Below, one piece after another: positions 53,707 through 62,331 of a stretch of DNA of 64,000 bases. The notes under the pieces were generated by a model. The model worked only from the letters and a program-made list of their open reading frames with translations. It did no database searches and had not been told where the DNA came from. Origin of the DNA: Methylocystis sp. L43 (GTDB lineage Bacteria > Pseudomonadota > Alphaproteobacteria > Rhizobiales > Beijerinckiaceae). Where the stretch lies: positions 34,967-98,966 of the forward strand of contig NZ_JADNRA010000019.1 of NCBI RefSeq assembly GCF_015709525.1, in the 5' to 3' direction. A program made the position numbers and the translations under genes. Numbering within the stretch: position 1 is the first letter of the stretch; every line of letters begins with the position of its first letter.

Positions 53707-55289
53707 TGCTCCGCCGCCATCGTCTGACGGGGAGGAGGCGCCGAGGCGCCTGCCGGCATTGCTGGATATTTCTGGAGTTTGGCAAACCAGACGACAACGC
53801 CAAGCAGGAACATAATGACGGCGCCGAGCAGAAATGCGTCATCCATCGCGAGAATGCCCGCTTGTTGGCGGACGGCGCGCGCAATCACGCGACGCGTGAC
53901 CGATTCAGACAGGCCCAACGACTGAAGCTGTTGCGTTAACGCCGTCAGCGTGTCGAGCGAGGCGTAGCGGCGGCCGCCGAGATATTCGGACAGGTTGAGC
54001 TGGTGCCACGGCGCGCGGCGGAAGTAGACGACGCTCTGAAACGCGATACCAAAGGCGCCGCCGACGAGACGAAACAGCAGGAACTCTTCCGCCGCCCGCT
54101 TATACGCGGGTCCTGATAACCCGTAAGTCGCGAGGGTCGACGTCGGCGCCGATAGCGCGGCGACACAAAAGCCCAGGAAAACAACCGGTATAGCGAGCTT
54201 ATCGTATGAAGCGTTCTTGTCGAAGAGCCCGAGCCAGGTGAGCACGACCGACGAGCATATGCACATCATACAGATCACAAAGCGCACATCGAGCTTCTTC
54301 GAAATCTCATACATGAAGCCCGCGAGCGGCAGGCCCGCGACCATCATCGCGAGATAGACATGGCCTGCGAGCGAGGAGGTGTAGCCGAGCAGGAGCTGCA
54401 TCTGCACCGACAGCAGCGACATGAGCCCCTGTATGACGAGGAAACCGAGAAAGCCGCTGAGGACGCCAATGGCGTAACTCGAACGCGAAAAGAGCCTTAC
54501 ATCGACGATCGGGTGGCGTTCGCCCCATTCCCAGATGATAAAGAGAGGTAGAGAGAACATGACGGTGATCAGCGCGATCGACAGCAGTGACGAGCCGAAC
54601 CAATCGAAATCATTGCCCAGGCTCAGCATCATCTGCATGGCGATTAAGGTGATCACGAGCAGCACATAGCCCACGGCGTCGAAGCGCACGATCTTGCGCT
54701 TATATTCGCGGCCGTAAAGCAGCGCGCCAATGATCGCTGAGATGAGAACGCCCAGCGTGGCGTTGGCGTAGAAGAGCCAGCGCCAGGAAAAATACTCGGC
54801 CCAGAAGCCGCCGAGAAACACCGCCAGCGTATAAGGCAATATGCCGAGCGCGGCCCAATAGCCGAGGCCGATCCTGTACTGTTTTTCTGGCAGTTCCCCC
54901 AGCGCCGCCGATTGACTGACGACCGCAAGAAGGCCGCCGAAGATCCCGAACACGAATCTCGTCGGGGCGTACATAAAAACGCTCTCGCTCGAGACGCAAA
55001 TCAGCGAGGCGATCGCGTAACATAAGTAGCCGAACGTCAGCACGCGATATTCGCCGTAGCGACCGGAGAAGACTCTCGCGAGCGGCACGCCAAGGGCTAC
55101 GCCGATGAGATAGAAGGTCGTTCCCCAAGCGCCGAAGCTCGGCGTAACGCCTTCAAGCGATCCGGCTGAGTAAGGCGACAGCACGCTATGGCCGGAGACA
55201 TTCGACAAGACGTCGACGTATCCAATCCCCAGCGCGCCAAGAAACAGAAGCAGCTTGCCGCCAACCAGCCTATCGAATGATACGATCAT
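53703..55289 (-). CDS. emrB: EmrB-like MFS drug/efflux transporter
   Basis: A 528-residue inner membrane protein with 14 predicted spans (DHA2 type). Typical cues are GVPLARVFSGRYGEYRVL after span 2 (motif A-like) and the central GREYKRKIVRFDAVGYVLL loop. It is the first gene of the pump operon and overlaps the channel gene. A LysR-type gene is divergently placed 460 bp upstream. The substrate is unknown; EmrB relatives export hydrophobic or acidic compounds. Confidence 0.88.
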   Translation of the reverse strand: MIVSFDRLVGGKLLLFLGALGIGYVDVLSNVSGHSVLSPYSAGSLEGVTPSFGAWGTTFYLIGVALGVPLARVFSGRYGEYRVLTFGYLCYAIASLICVSSESVFMYAPTRFVFGIFGGLLAVVSQSAALGELPEKQYRIGLGYWAALGILPYTLAVFLGGFWAEYFSWRWLFYANATLGVLISAIIGALLYGREYKRKIVRFDAVGYVLLVITLIAMQMMLSLGNDFDWFGSSLLSIALITVMFSLPLFIIWEWGERHPIVDVRLFSRSSYAIGVLSGFLGFLVIQGLMSLLSVQMQLLLGYTSSLAGHVYLAMMVAGLPLAGFMYEISKKLDVRFVICMMCICSSVVLTWLGLFDKNASYDKLAIPVVFLGFCVAALSAPTSTLATYGLSGPAYKRAAEEFLLFRLVGGAFGIAFQSVVYFRRAPWHQLNLSEYLGGRRYASLDTLTALTQQLQSLGLSESVTRRVIARAVRQQAGILAMDDAFLLGAVIMFLLGVVVWFAKLQKYPAMPAGASAPPPRQTMAAEH

Positions 55290-55749
55290 GCTGGCCGCCG
55301 TTGGCGAAAATGCGGCTCGACGTTGGCGAGCGCATCCGTGACGGCGAGCACAACTTGTTGCACGATTGACTCAGATGAACGATTCACTTCCACACAAGGT
55401 GTTTCCGCCGACGGCTTTCTTCGTTAGCAAAAAGCCTGACGCGCAACAAATTCGAAAAACCAAACGTAACATTGCCTTTTTCGATACTTTCGCGTCTGTG
55501 CGCGCCAAGAAGAATGTGCGTTCAAAACGACCTCGTGAGCGCTCCATCTGATGAACGACCTTGCTTCGGCGCCGGCGCGCAAACGCTCCCCACCCAGTAG
55601 ATCGCTGGGGAAACCGCAGTTGGCTTCTGGCTCAAGCCGTCGCTGTCACATTCCTTTGACAAAACCGAACGGCAGCTTCGCAAATGCGAAATTTTCCTTG
55701 CAATGCCCGCGCTGTATGAGATCCGAGAAACAGACCGCAGGCTTTCATA
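55290..55749. other. Divergent promoter region of the efflux operon and LysR gene
   Basis: There is no gene in these 460 bp. The perfect palindrome TTCGCAAATGCGAA lies at 55677-55690, 60 bp before the LysR start, next to an A/T-rich stretch. It is a plausible operator for the regulator encoded at 55750. Confidence 0.45.
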
Positions 55750-56640
55750 TTGGACCGGCTCAACTATCAGCACCTGTACTACTTCTGGATGGTCGCGAAG
55801 ACGGGCTCGATCAAGAGCGCCTGTGAAACGTTGAACCTCGCGCAACCCACCATTAGCGGCCAGCTCGTGCTGTTCGAGAAGGCGATCGGCTCGAAGGTGT
55901 TCAAGCGGGAGGGCCGGAAACTCGATCTGACCGAGAACGGCTGGCTCGTCTTCAATTATGCGGATGAAATATTCAGCGTGGGCGACGAACTGACTAAATG
56001 GCTGGAAGGCGCGTCTCCGGAACCGAGCCGCAATCTGAAGGTCGGCGTCTGCGACAGCGTCGACAGGTCGGTCGCGCTCCAGCTGCTGTCGCGCGCGCTG
56101 AATGCTCAGCATCCGCCGACGCTTTGCTGCGCCAACAGCGATGCGGAGCGCTTGTTGCAGGATTTGCGGCTGCGCGCCTACGATCTTGCGATCCTGACTG
56201 CGCCCACGGCGTGTTCCGATCACAACGGCGCGTCTAGCCACCTGCTTGCGACCCTCGAAATCTCTCTGGTCGGCCCGGCGGCCAAAGTGAAAAGCCATAG
56301 CAAGCGCTTTCCGCAGTCGCTTCATCGCGCGCCCGTCGTATTGCCAATTCAGAAAAGCCCCTTGCGACAATCGCTGGATCATTGGCTCGAAACTCAGGGA
56401 ATTGAGCCGGAGATCAAGTCGGAAATCGGGGACAGCGAATTGAGAAAGAGCGTCGCCGCGAGTTGCGACGCACTCACTTTCGCGCCGACTGACGCGCTGC
56501 AGGACGTCCGCCAGCGCTATGGGCTGGAGGTTATCGGCGCTATTCACGGGGTGGAAGAGAGAATCTACGCGGTGACAGCTCAAAGGAAGATAAGGAATTC
56601 CGCCATTGCCCAGATCATCGGTGGCGTCGACGCGCGCTAG
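55750..56640 (+). CDS. NhaR-like LysR-family regulator
   Basis: A 296-residue LysR protein with a TTG start at 55750; no ATG or GTG lies in frame upstream. The N terminus LNYQHLYYFWMVAKTGSIKSA is the NhaR-type opening, followed by the helix-turn-helix NLAQPTISGQLVLFEKAIG. The effector domain (about 95-290) is ordinary. It is divergent from the EmrB-type pump and likely controls it. Its 3' end overlaps the next, convergent LysR gene by 4 nt. Confidence 0.85.
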   Translation: MDRLNYQHLYYFWMVAKTGSIKSACETLNLAQPTISGQLVLFEKAIGSKVFKREGRKLDLTENGWLVFNYADEIFSVGDELTKWLEGASPEPSRNLKVGVCDSVDRSVALQLLSRALNAQHPPTLCCANSDAERLLQDLRLRAYDLAILTAPTACSDHNGASSHLLATLEISLVGPAAKVKSHSKRFPQSLHRAPVVLPIQKSPLRQSLDHWLETQGIEPEIKSEIGDSELRKSVAASCDALTFAPTDALQDVRQRYGLEVIGAIHGVEERIYAVTAQRKIRNSAIAQIIGGVDAR

Positions 56641-57554
56641 CTATTCCCTTGACGATCGCTGTCGCTCGACCCGAGGAGTTCTTTCAGCAGCGGGTGCTCG
56701 AAGCGACGGTTTCGGGTAATGGCGTAAAAGGACTCCGTAATCTGCTCGAGGCGACAAAGCTCGACCAACGCGCCGGATGCGAGTTCGTCCTTAACCACGA
56801 CCGGCGGCGCCAGCGTGACGCTATGGCTCTCTCTGACGATCAAACGCAGCATTGCCATGTCGTCGACTTCGGCCAGCACGATTGGCCTGATGCCAGCTTC
56901 TTCAACGATGCGATCGAAAGCGATCCTGATCGCCTCTCCGCGCCCAGGGAGAACAATCGGCACTCTTGCGAGATCGTGCGGAAATCGAAAAGAAGCGCCT
57001 CTGCCCTTTCCTTTTTTCACCAGCTCGGGATGGCCAATGATGCTGACCGCCTGCTCAGCAATGAGCAGGTTCTGCCAGTCTGAATTCAGCTCCATGGTCG
57101 CCCGCTGGTTGGCGAACACGACATCGAGCGCATGCGCTTCCAGCTGGGGCAGAAGCTCTCCGAGCGCCCCCGACTTCACGACCAGCTCGACGTCCTCGCG
57201 ATCGATCAGCGGTTTGAGTAACTCGATCTGGAAGTTGCGGGAAAGCGTTGCGACGGACCCGATGCGCAGCATCTGACGATGACCGAGGCTCAAGCTCTTA
57301 AATGTGCTCAGCAGCTCATCGCCGGACTTGAAGACCACCTTTGCGTAGTCGAAGGCGATGCGCCCCGCTTCGGTCAGGCGAAGCGCGCGGCCATCACGCT
57401 CGAAAAGCGTCTGACCAAGCTGCTCCTCCAAGGACTTCAGTTGGACCGATAGCGAGGACGGCGACACATTCAGCAATTTTGCCGCGCGCGTCAGGCCGCC
57501 TTCCTTTGCGATCGCCCAGAAGTATCGGAGATGATGGTAGTTCAAAAAGCTCAT
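56637..57554 (-). CDS. NhaR-like LysR-family regulator divergent from ccr
   Basis: A 305-residue LysR protein that opens LNYHHLRYFWAIAKEGGLTRA, closely like the neighbouring regulator, with helix-turn-helix NVSPSSLSVQLKSLEEQLG. It is transcribed away from ccr across a 286-bp gap that has two strong dyads, so it may control ccr and itself. The convergent overlap with the other NhaR-like gene suggests an old duplication with inversion. Confidence 0.87.
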   Translation of the reverse strand: MSFLNYHHLRYFWAIAKEGGLTRAAKLLNVSPSSLSVQLKSLEEQLGQTLFERDGRALRLTEAGRIAFDYAKVVFKSGDELLSTFKSLSLGHRQMLRIGSVATLSRNFQIELLKPLIDREDVELVVKSGALGELLPQLEAHALDVVFANQRATMELNSDWQNLLIAEQAVSIIGHPELVKKGKGRGASFRFPHDLARVPIVLPGRGEAIRIAFDRIVEEAGIRPIVLAEVDDMAMLRLIVRESHSVTLAPPVVVKDELASGALVELCRLEQITESFYAITRNRRFEHPLLKELLGSSDSDRQGNS

Positions 57555-57571
57555 AAGTCATTCTATGGATC

Positions 57572-57586
57572 GGAACGACTCGTTCC
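57572..57586. promoter_or_regulatory. Perfect dyad beside the LysR start (ccr gap)
   Basis: GGAACGACTCGTTCC has perfect 6-bp arms, and the flanks (TGGATC…ATCA) extend it loosely. It ends 18 bp before the LysR start codon and fits an autoregulatory operator. Confidence 0.5.
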
Positions 57587-57777
57587 ATCAACCGAAAAAT
57601 TTGCGCCGCATCAGCGACAGGCTCGCCATGGATGACGGCGACATCGGTCGATCTGAAAAGGCGGGGCTGGGCCCCTTCGCCGAGGTTCTTGTCATCTGAT
57701 CGCGCCAAACGATCCGCCTTCGGGCGCACGCGCCTGTTCGCTCCAAGCGTTGTCTTTTTCCGAACGATTCATTCTAA

Positions 57778-57804
57778 ACTTCGAATTTTTCACAAACTCG
57801 AAGT
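57778..57804. promoter_or_regulatory. Inverted repeat just upstream of ccr
   Basis: Arms ACTTCGA and TCGAAGT are perfect 7-bp complements with a 13-bp A/T-rich spacer, ending 36 bp before the ccr start. The place and A/T content suit a LysR activation site or promoter-overlapping operator. Confidence 0.5.
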
Positions 57805-57840
57805 ATTCATAGTCTTTTCTGACAGTTGCATTGAGGAGAA

Positions 57841-59112
57841 ATGATGCTCAAGGATCTGTATGAAATTGGCGAATTCCCGCCGCTCGGACATGTGCCGAAG
57901 AACATGTACGCCTGGGCGATCCGCCGCGAGCGTCAGGGCCCGCCGGAAACCGCCATGCAGATGGAGGTCGTGCCGACCTGGGAACTCGACAGTCACGATG
58001 TGCTCGTGCTCGTGATGGCGGCCGGCGTCAACTACAATGGAATCTGGGCCTCGCTCGGCGAACCTGTGTCTATGTTCGACGGACACAACAGTCTGCATCA
58101 CATCGCCGGCTCCGATGCATCCGGCATCGTCTGGGCGGTAGGCTCCAAGGTTAGGCGCTGGAAGATCGGCGACGAGGTCATCATCCATTGCAATCAGGAT
58201 GATGGCGACGATGAGGAGTGCAATGGCGGCGACCCGATGCACTCGACGTCGCAAAGGATTTGGGGTTATCAAACACCGGACGGTTCTTTCGCCCAGTTCT
58301 GCCGCGCGCAGGACCGACAGCTCATGGAGCGGCCCAAGCACCTGACTTGGGAGGAGTCGGCCTGCTACACCTTAACGCTCGCCACCGCCTATCGCATGCT
58401 CTTCGGCCACACGCCGCATGAGTTGAAGCCCGGACATAACGTACTCGTCTGGGGCGCATCCGGCGGTCTTGGCGTTTTCGCCGTGCAGATTTGCGCGGCG
58501 GTCGGCGCCAATGCGATTGGGGTCATCTCGGATAATTCGAAGCGCGACTATGTTATGTCGCTCGGCGCCAAGGGCGTCATCAACCGAAAGGATTTCAGGT
58601 GCTGGGGTCAGCTGCCGAAGGTCAATTCGCCGGAATTCCACCAATGGACCATGGAAGCACGCAGATTCGGCAAGGCGATCTGGGACCTTACCGGCAAGAA
58701 GGACCTCGACATCGTCTTCGAACATCCCGGCGAGGCGACCTTTCCGGTCTCGGTGCTGGTCGTGAAGCGCGGCGGCATGGTCGTGTTCTGCGCCGGCACA
58801 TCGGGCTTTAATATCACCTTCGACGCGCGTTACGTCTGGATGCGTCAGAAGCGCATTCAGGGCTCTCATTTCGCGCATCTGAAGCAGGCGAGCGCCGCCA
58901 ACCAGTTCGTGCTCGACCGCCGCGTCGATCCCTGCATGTCCGAAGTGTTTTCGTGGACCAGCATTCCCGAAGCGCACATGAAGATGTGGCGCAACGAACA
59001 TGCGCCGGGAAATATGGCGGCGCTCGTGATGGCGCCGAAGCCCGGGCTGAAGACGTTCAGCGAGACGGTCGCCGCGGCGCGCGAAGGCGCACGCGTCTCC
59101 GAACCGGCATGA
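57841..59112 (+). CDS. ccr: Crotonyl-CoA carboxylase/reductase
   Basis: A 423-residue enzyme that reductively carboxylates crotonyl-CoA to ethylmalonyl-CoA with NADPH and CO2, the key step of the ethylmalonyl-CoA pathway. The DLYEIGEFPPLGHVPKNMYAW start, the AAGVNYNGIWASLG block, the HCNQDDGDDEECNGGDP segment, the nucleotide-binding GASGGLGVFAVQ and the FEHPGEATFPVS block are near-identical to known Ccr proteins. It lacks the 10-15 extra N-terminal residues of some family members. GAGGAG lies 2 nt before ATG 57841, so ATG 57844 may be used. Confidence 0.95.
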   Translation: MMLKDLYEIGEFPPLGHVPKNMYAWAIRRERQGPPETAMQMEVVPTWELDSHDVLVLVMAAGVNYNGIWASLGEPVSMFDGHNSLHHIAGSDASGIVWAVGSKVRRWKIGDEVIIHCNQDDGDDEECNGGDPMHSTSQRIWGYQTPDGSFAQFCRAQDRQLMERPKHLTWEESACYTLTLATAYRMLFGHTPHELKPGHNVLVWGASGGLGVFAVQICAAVGANAIGVISDNSKRDYVMSLGAKGVINRKDFRCWGQLPKVNSPEFHQWTMEARRFGKAIWDLTGKKDLDIVFEHPGEATFPVSVLVVKRGGMVVFCAGTSGFNITFDARYVWMRQKRIQGSHFAHLKQASAANQFVLDRRVDPCMSEVFSWTSIPEAHMKMWRNEHAPGNMAALVMAPKPGLKTFSETVAAAREGARVSEPA

Positions 59113-59204
59113 TCGGCGAATAGCGGCGACCGGCGCCGAGACGTCGGATCGCTTGGCGGTCGACCGCGCAGGACTCCGCTGAGGGTGAGAGGAGACGCAT
59201 TGTA

Positions 59205-60110
59205 TTGAAGGGCCAACTTTCTCAACTTTCCTGGCTCGAGGCGGAGTCCATCCATATTCTTCGAGAAGCGGTAGCGGAAGCCGAACGACCGGTGATGCTG
59301 TTTTCGGCGGGCAAGGATTCAACCGTGCTTGCGCATCTCGCGCTCCGCGCCTTTTTTCCATCCAAGCCGCCATTCCCGCTGCTGCATATCGACTCGACCT
59401 GGGAGTTCCGTTCCCTCATCGAATTTCGTGACTCCTTCGCGCGAACGCATGGCTTCACACTGATCGCTCATGCGAACGAAGACGGGCGCGCCGCGGGCAT
59501 AAACCCGTTCGATTACGGCGACCGATATACGCTGCTCATGCGCACCGAGCCGCTGAAGGCGGCGCTTGATCACGGAAAATATGACGTGATTTTCGGCGGC
59601 GCGCGGCGCGACGAAGAGCGGTCGCGGGCAAAGGAGCGGATCGTTTCAGTCCGCAGCGACAAACATGTCTGGGATCCGCGCCAGCAGCGGCCCGAGTTCT
59701 GGCGTCAGTTCAATCTGCGCCTCGGCAAAGGGCAATCGGCCCGGGTGTTCCCGCTGTCAAACTGGACCGAGGCGGATTTGTGGGACTACGTGCTGATGCA
59801 CAAGATTGAACTGGCGCCGCTCTATTTCGCGGCGCCGCGGTCCGTCGTCGAAAGAAAGGGTTCGTTCGTCGTCATCGACGACGAAAGCAGAATGCGATTC
59901 CAGCCCGGCGAGAGTGTCGTGACGAAGACAGTACGCTTTCGGACGCTCGGTTGCTGGCCGGTCACCGGCGCCATCGAGTCCGAAGCGGCCGATATCGAAA
60001 CCGTCGTGGAGGAAACGTTGCGTTCAAAATGGTCTGAGCGGCAGGGGCGCATCAGCGACGGCGAGGACGGCGGTTCGCTCGAGCAAAAGAAGCGTGAAGG
60101 CTATTTCTAG
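59205..60110 (+). CDS. cysD: Sulfate adenylyltransferase subunit 2
   Basis: A 301-residue CysD-type ATP-pyrophosphatase. The TTG start at 59205 with a GAGAGGAG site gives the normal N terminus (LSWLEAESIHILREA). The PP-loop is SAGKDSTVLAHLA (about residues 31-43), followed by the LLHIDSTWEFRSLIEFRD block and FGGARRDEERSRAKERIVS; the C-terminal EQKKREGYF end is standard. CysD normally works with the GTPase CysN, which is usually the next gene but is absent here. The partner must be elsewhere or the gene serves another purpose. Confidence 0.92.
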   Translation: MKGQLSQLSWLEAESIHILREAVAEAERPVMLFSAGKDSTVLAHLALRAFFPSKPPFPLLHIDSTWEFRSLIEFRDSFARTHGFTLIAHANEDGRAAGINPFDYGDRYTLLMRTEPLKAALDHGKYDVIFGGARRDEERSRAKERIVSVRSDKHVWDPRQQRPEFWRQFNLRLGKGQSARVFPLSNWTEADLWDYVLMHKIELAPLYFAAPRSVVERKGSFVVIDDESRMRFQPGESVVTKTVRFRTLGCWPVTGAIESEAADIETVVEETLRSKWSERQGRISDGEDGGSLEQKKREGYF

Positions 60111-60327
60111 CAACACCCGCTGATAGAGAAAGGCGAAAATCACAGGAGTTTGGAGAAAAATTCCGGTTGTCAGCGCGAAAGAGGCGCAAGCTAATTGTTT
60201 AGTCGCCGTCCAGCCGCACGCGATCTGACCAGCCTCTGGTTAAGGGTGACGTAGCCGGCGTGCAAATCATTCCCGATCTTTTCATTTCCACGACATCTCT
60301 TTTTTCATTCAATCCTCGAGGAAGCGC

Positions 60328-61617
60328 ATGATCTGCTCCAACGACGGGCACTCGTATGGTGAGGAGGACAGGGGAGGTCTCGATGGCGCCAATATTTGGT
60401 TGCCGTACACCCAAATGAAGACCGACCCGCGGCCTTTGCTCGCTGACGCAACGCGCGGCGCACGCATTCGGCTTGCAGACGGACGCGAGTTAATCGACGG
60501 CGTCGGTTCCTGGTGGACGGCATGTCATGGCTACAATCATCCGCATATTCTCGCTGCCATGTGCACGCAGATGGAGCGTATGCCACATATCATGTTTGGA
60601 GGGATAACCCACGAACCGGCACTGCGTCTCGCCAGACGGATCGCCGCGATTTCTCCCGGCGACCTTACCCGGGTGTTTTTCGTCGATTCAGGTTCGGTCG
60701 CGGTAGAAGTCGCTCTCAAAATGGCTGTGCAGTACTGGTTGAACAAGGGAGAAACGGGGCGCACAAAATTTGTCCACTTTCGCCATGGCTACCATGGGGA
60801 CACAACTGCGTGCATGGCGATCTGCGATCCGGACGAGGGCATGCACAACCACTTCGGGGATTACCTTCCAAAGAATTTTTTGGCCGATCTCCCCCGCGAC
60901 AAGGAGACAAAGACGGCACTAGATGATTTGCTGAGACGAGAGCGAGATCGTATTGCTGCTGCCATCATCGAACCGATTGTGCAGGGCGCGGGAGGCATGA
61001 AATTTCATGATGCGGCGACCTTGCGGAGTGTGCGAGAGCTTTGCACAAAACATGGCATCATCATGATCGCCGACGAGATTTTCACCGGCTTTGGCCGCAC
61101 CGGTAGGATGTTTGCCTGTGAACACGCGAGCGTGATTCCTGACATCATGTGTATCGGGAAAGGGCTGACTGGAGGCGCAATTACGTTGGCGGCCACGCTC
61201 GCTCGTGTTCATGTTTTCGAGGCGTTCTGGTCCGATGATCACCAGAAAGCCCTCATGCATGGTCCGACCTATATGGCAAATCCCCTCGCTTGCAGCGCCG
61301 CGAACGCATCTCTGGATCTATTCGAGAGCGAGCCCAGGTTGGAGCAGGCGCAACGGGTAGAGTTCGCTCTGAAGCGCGACCTTGAACCGTGCCGTGATCT
61401 ACCAATGGTCATCGATGTACGAGTGCTAGGAGCGATTGGTGTAGTGCAATTCAACAGGGAGTTGGATCACGGAAGGGTCCGAACCAGTCTTCTCGCGCAA
61501 GGCGCGTGGGTTCGCACGTTGACGGATTGCATCTACCTCACTCCCGCGCTGAACATACAGGATGCAGAACTGCGGACATTGACGGATGCAGTCGTGGCGA
61601 CCGCCAAAGCTTTATAG
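60328..61617 (+). CDS. bioA: Adenosylmethionine-8-amino-7-oxononanoate aminotransferase
   Basis: A 429-residue PLP enzyme of biotin synthesis that converts KAPA to DAPA with S-adenosylmethionine as amino donor. Family motifs: IWLPYTQMK (about residues 24-32), SWWTACHGYNHPHI (about 61-74), FRHGYHGDT, and the PLP-lysine in CIGKGLTGG. The HGPTYMANPLACSAANASLDL block is also typical. No other bio gene is in view. The A/T content is visibly higher than in the neighbouring ccr and cysD genes, so recent acquisition or a different history is possible. Confidence 0.92.
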   Translation: MICSNDGHSYGEEDRGGLDGANIWLPYTQMKTDPRPLLADATRGARIRLADGRELIDGVGSWWTACHGYNHPHILAAMCTQMERMPHIMFGGITHEPALRLARRIAAISPGDLTRVFFVDSGSVAVEVALKMAVQYWLNKGETGRTKFVHFRHGYHGDTTACMAICDPDEGMHNHFGDYLPKNFLADLPRDKETKTALDDLLRRERDRIAAAIIEPIVQGAGGMKFHDAATLRSVRELCTKHGIIMIADEIFTGFGRTGRMFACEHASVIPDIMCIGKGLTGGAITLAATLARVHVFEAFWSDDHQKALMHGPTYMANPLACSAANASLDLFESEPRLEQAQRVEFALKRDLEPCRDLPMVIDVRVLGAIGVVQFNRELDHGRVRTSLLAQGAWVRTLTDCIYLTPALNIQDAELRTLTDAVVATAKAL

Positions 61618-61966
61618 GTGGCGATCCTGCATTTAGGCCCTTCATTTACCTCTTATCGTTAGAAGGCAGAGTGCCAATTCGCGGGATTGAGCGGCCCAGA
61701 ACCGGCCGGGCGGCCTCCTCCGCAAGCGGGTTAGGAAAGATAAACCGCTGTCAGCGCTGCAATCGTTCGTCCTGTTAACCCGAAGGACCGGCAATCTCGC
61801 CAAGGTTATGGGGACTATGGCCGCCGTCGAGATCTGGCCGGCATCAACCCGCAGCGGACTGATCGAAGCGCCGCCGAACACCTCTAGCGCCTGATTGAGA
61901 AGCTCCCCTCCGGCGAACCTAAAGTGTCCCGCCCCGAGTCCAAAAGGTCGGGGCGCGCCACGCGCC
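61618..61966. other. Gap after bioA
   Basis: No convincing gene or terminator is seen. A long minus-strand frame through this stretch shares DNA with the His-rich gene but has no ribosome site or recognisable motif. Confidence 0.35.
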
Positions 61967-62230
61967 TCACCAGCCCCAATGATGGCCGCCATGTCCCCGG
62001 GGGCTGAAGTGATCGTGACCATGGCCCCAGCGCCGACCGCGGTCTGCGCCCCAATGTCCGCGATCGTGACCGATCCAGGCGCCACTGTGGCGATGGCTCT
62101 TGTTTCCATCAACGCCGAAATGGGCGCGCGGACTTCTAAATTCAAAGTTATCGCGCGCAGCCGCGGGCTCCAGCGGGAGGAAGAGTCCGGCAAGCGCGAC
62201 CGCCGCCGCCGACATTTCTCTAATTCTCAT
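61967..62230 (-). CDS. Small secreted His/Gly-rich protein
   Basis: An 87-residue protein with AGGAG 7 nt before the ATG. Residues 1-25 form a signal peptide (MRIREMSAAAVALAGLFLPL, cut near PAAA-RD). The mature part has about 14 His in 60 residues, with GHDRGHWGADRGRRWGHGHD and a GHGGHHWGW end. Such a composition suits binding of Cu, Ni or Zn in the periplasm. No homologue is recognised. It is the best coding call among several overlapping frames here. Confidence 0.6.
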   Translation of the reverse strand: MRIREMSAAAVALAGLFLPLEPAAARDNFEFRSPRAHFGVDGNKSHRHSGAWIGHDRGHWGADRGRRWGHGHDHFSPRGHGGHHWGW

Positions 62231-62331
62231 TCTGGGCTCCTATTCGATCGCGCCTAGAACTCTGGCGCTAGATCACGCTGCGGTTGGGCGGACATCGCCT
62301 TACCGCAGAAAACGCGATCAATTCATAAAGT

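Noticed and set aside
58372..59373. A 333-codon minus-strand frame opposite ccr
   Set aside because: Shadow of a highly conserved enzyme gene.
61642..62193. A 183-codon minus-strand frame overlapping the His-rich gene
   Set aside because: The His-rich frame has a signal peptide and a good ribosome site; this one has neither.
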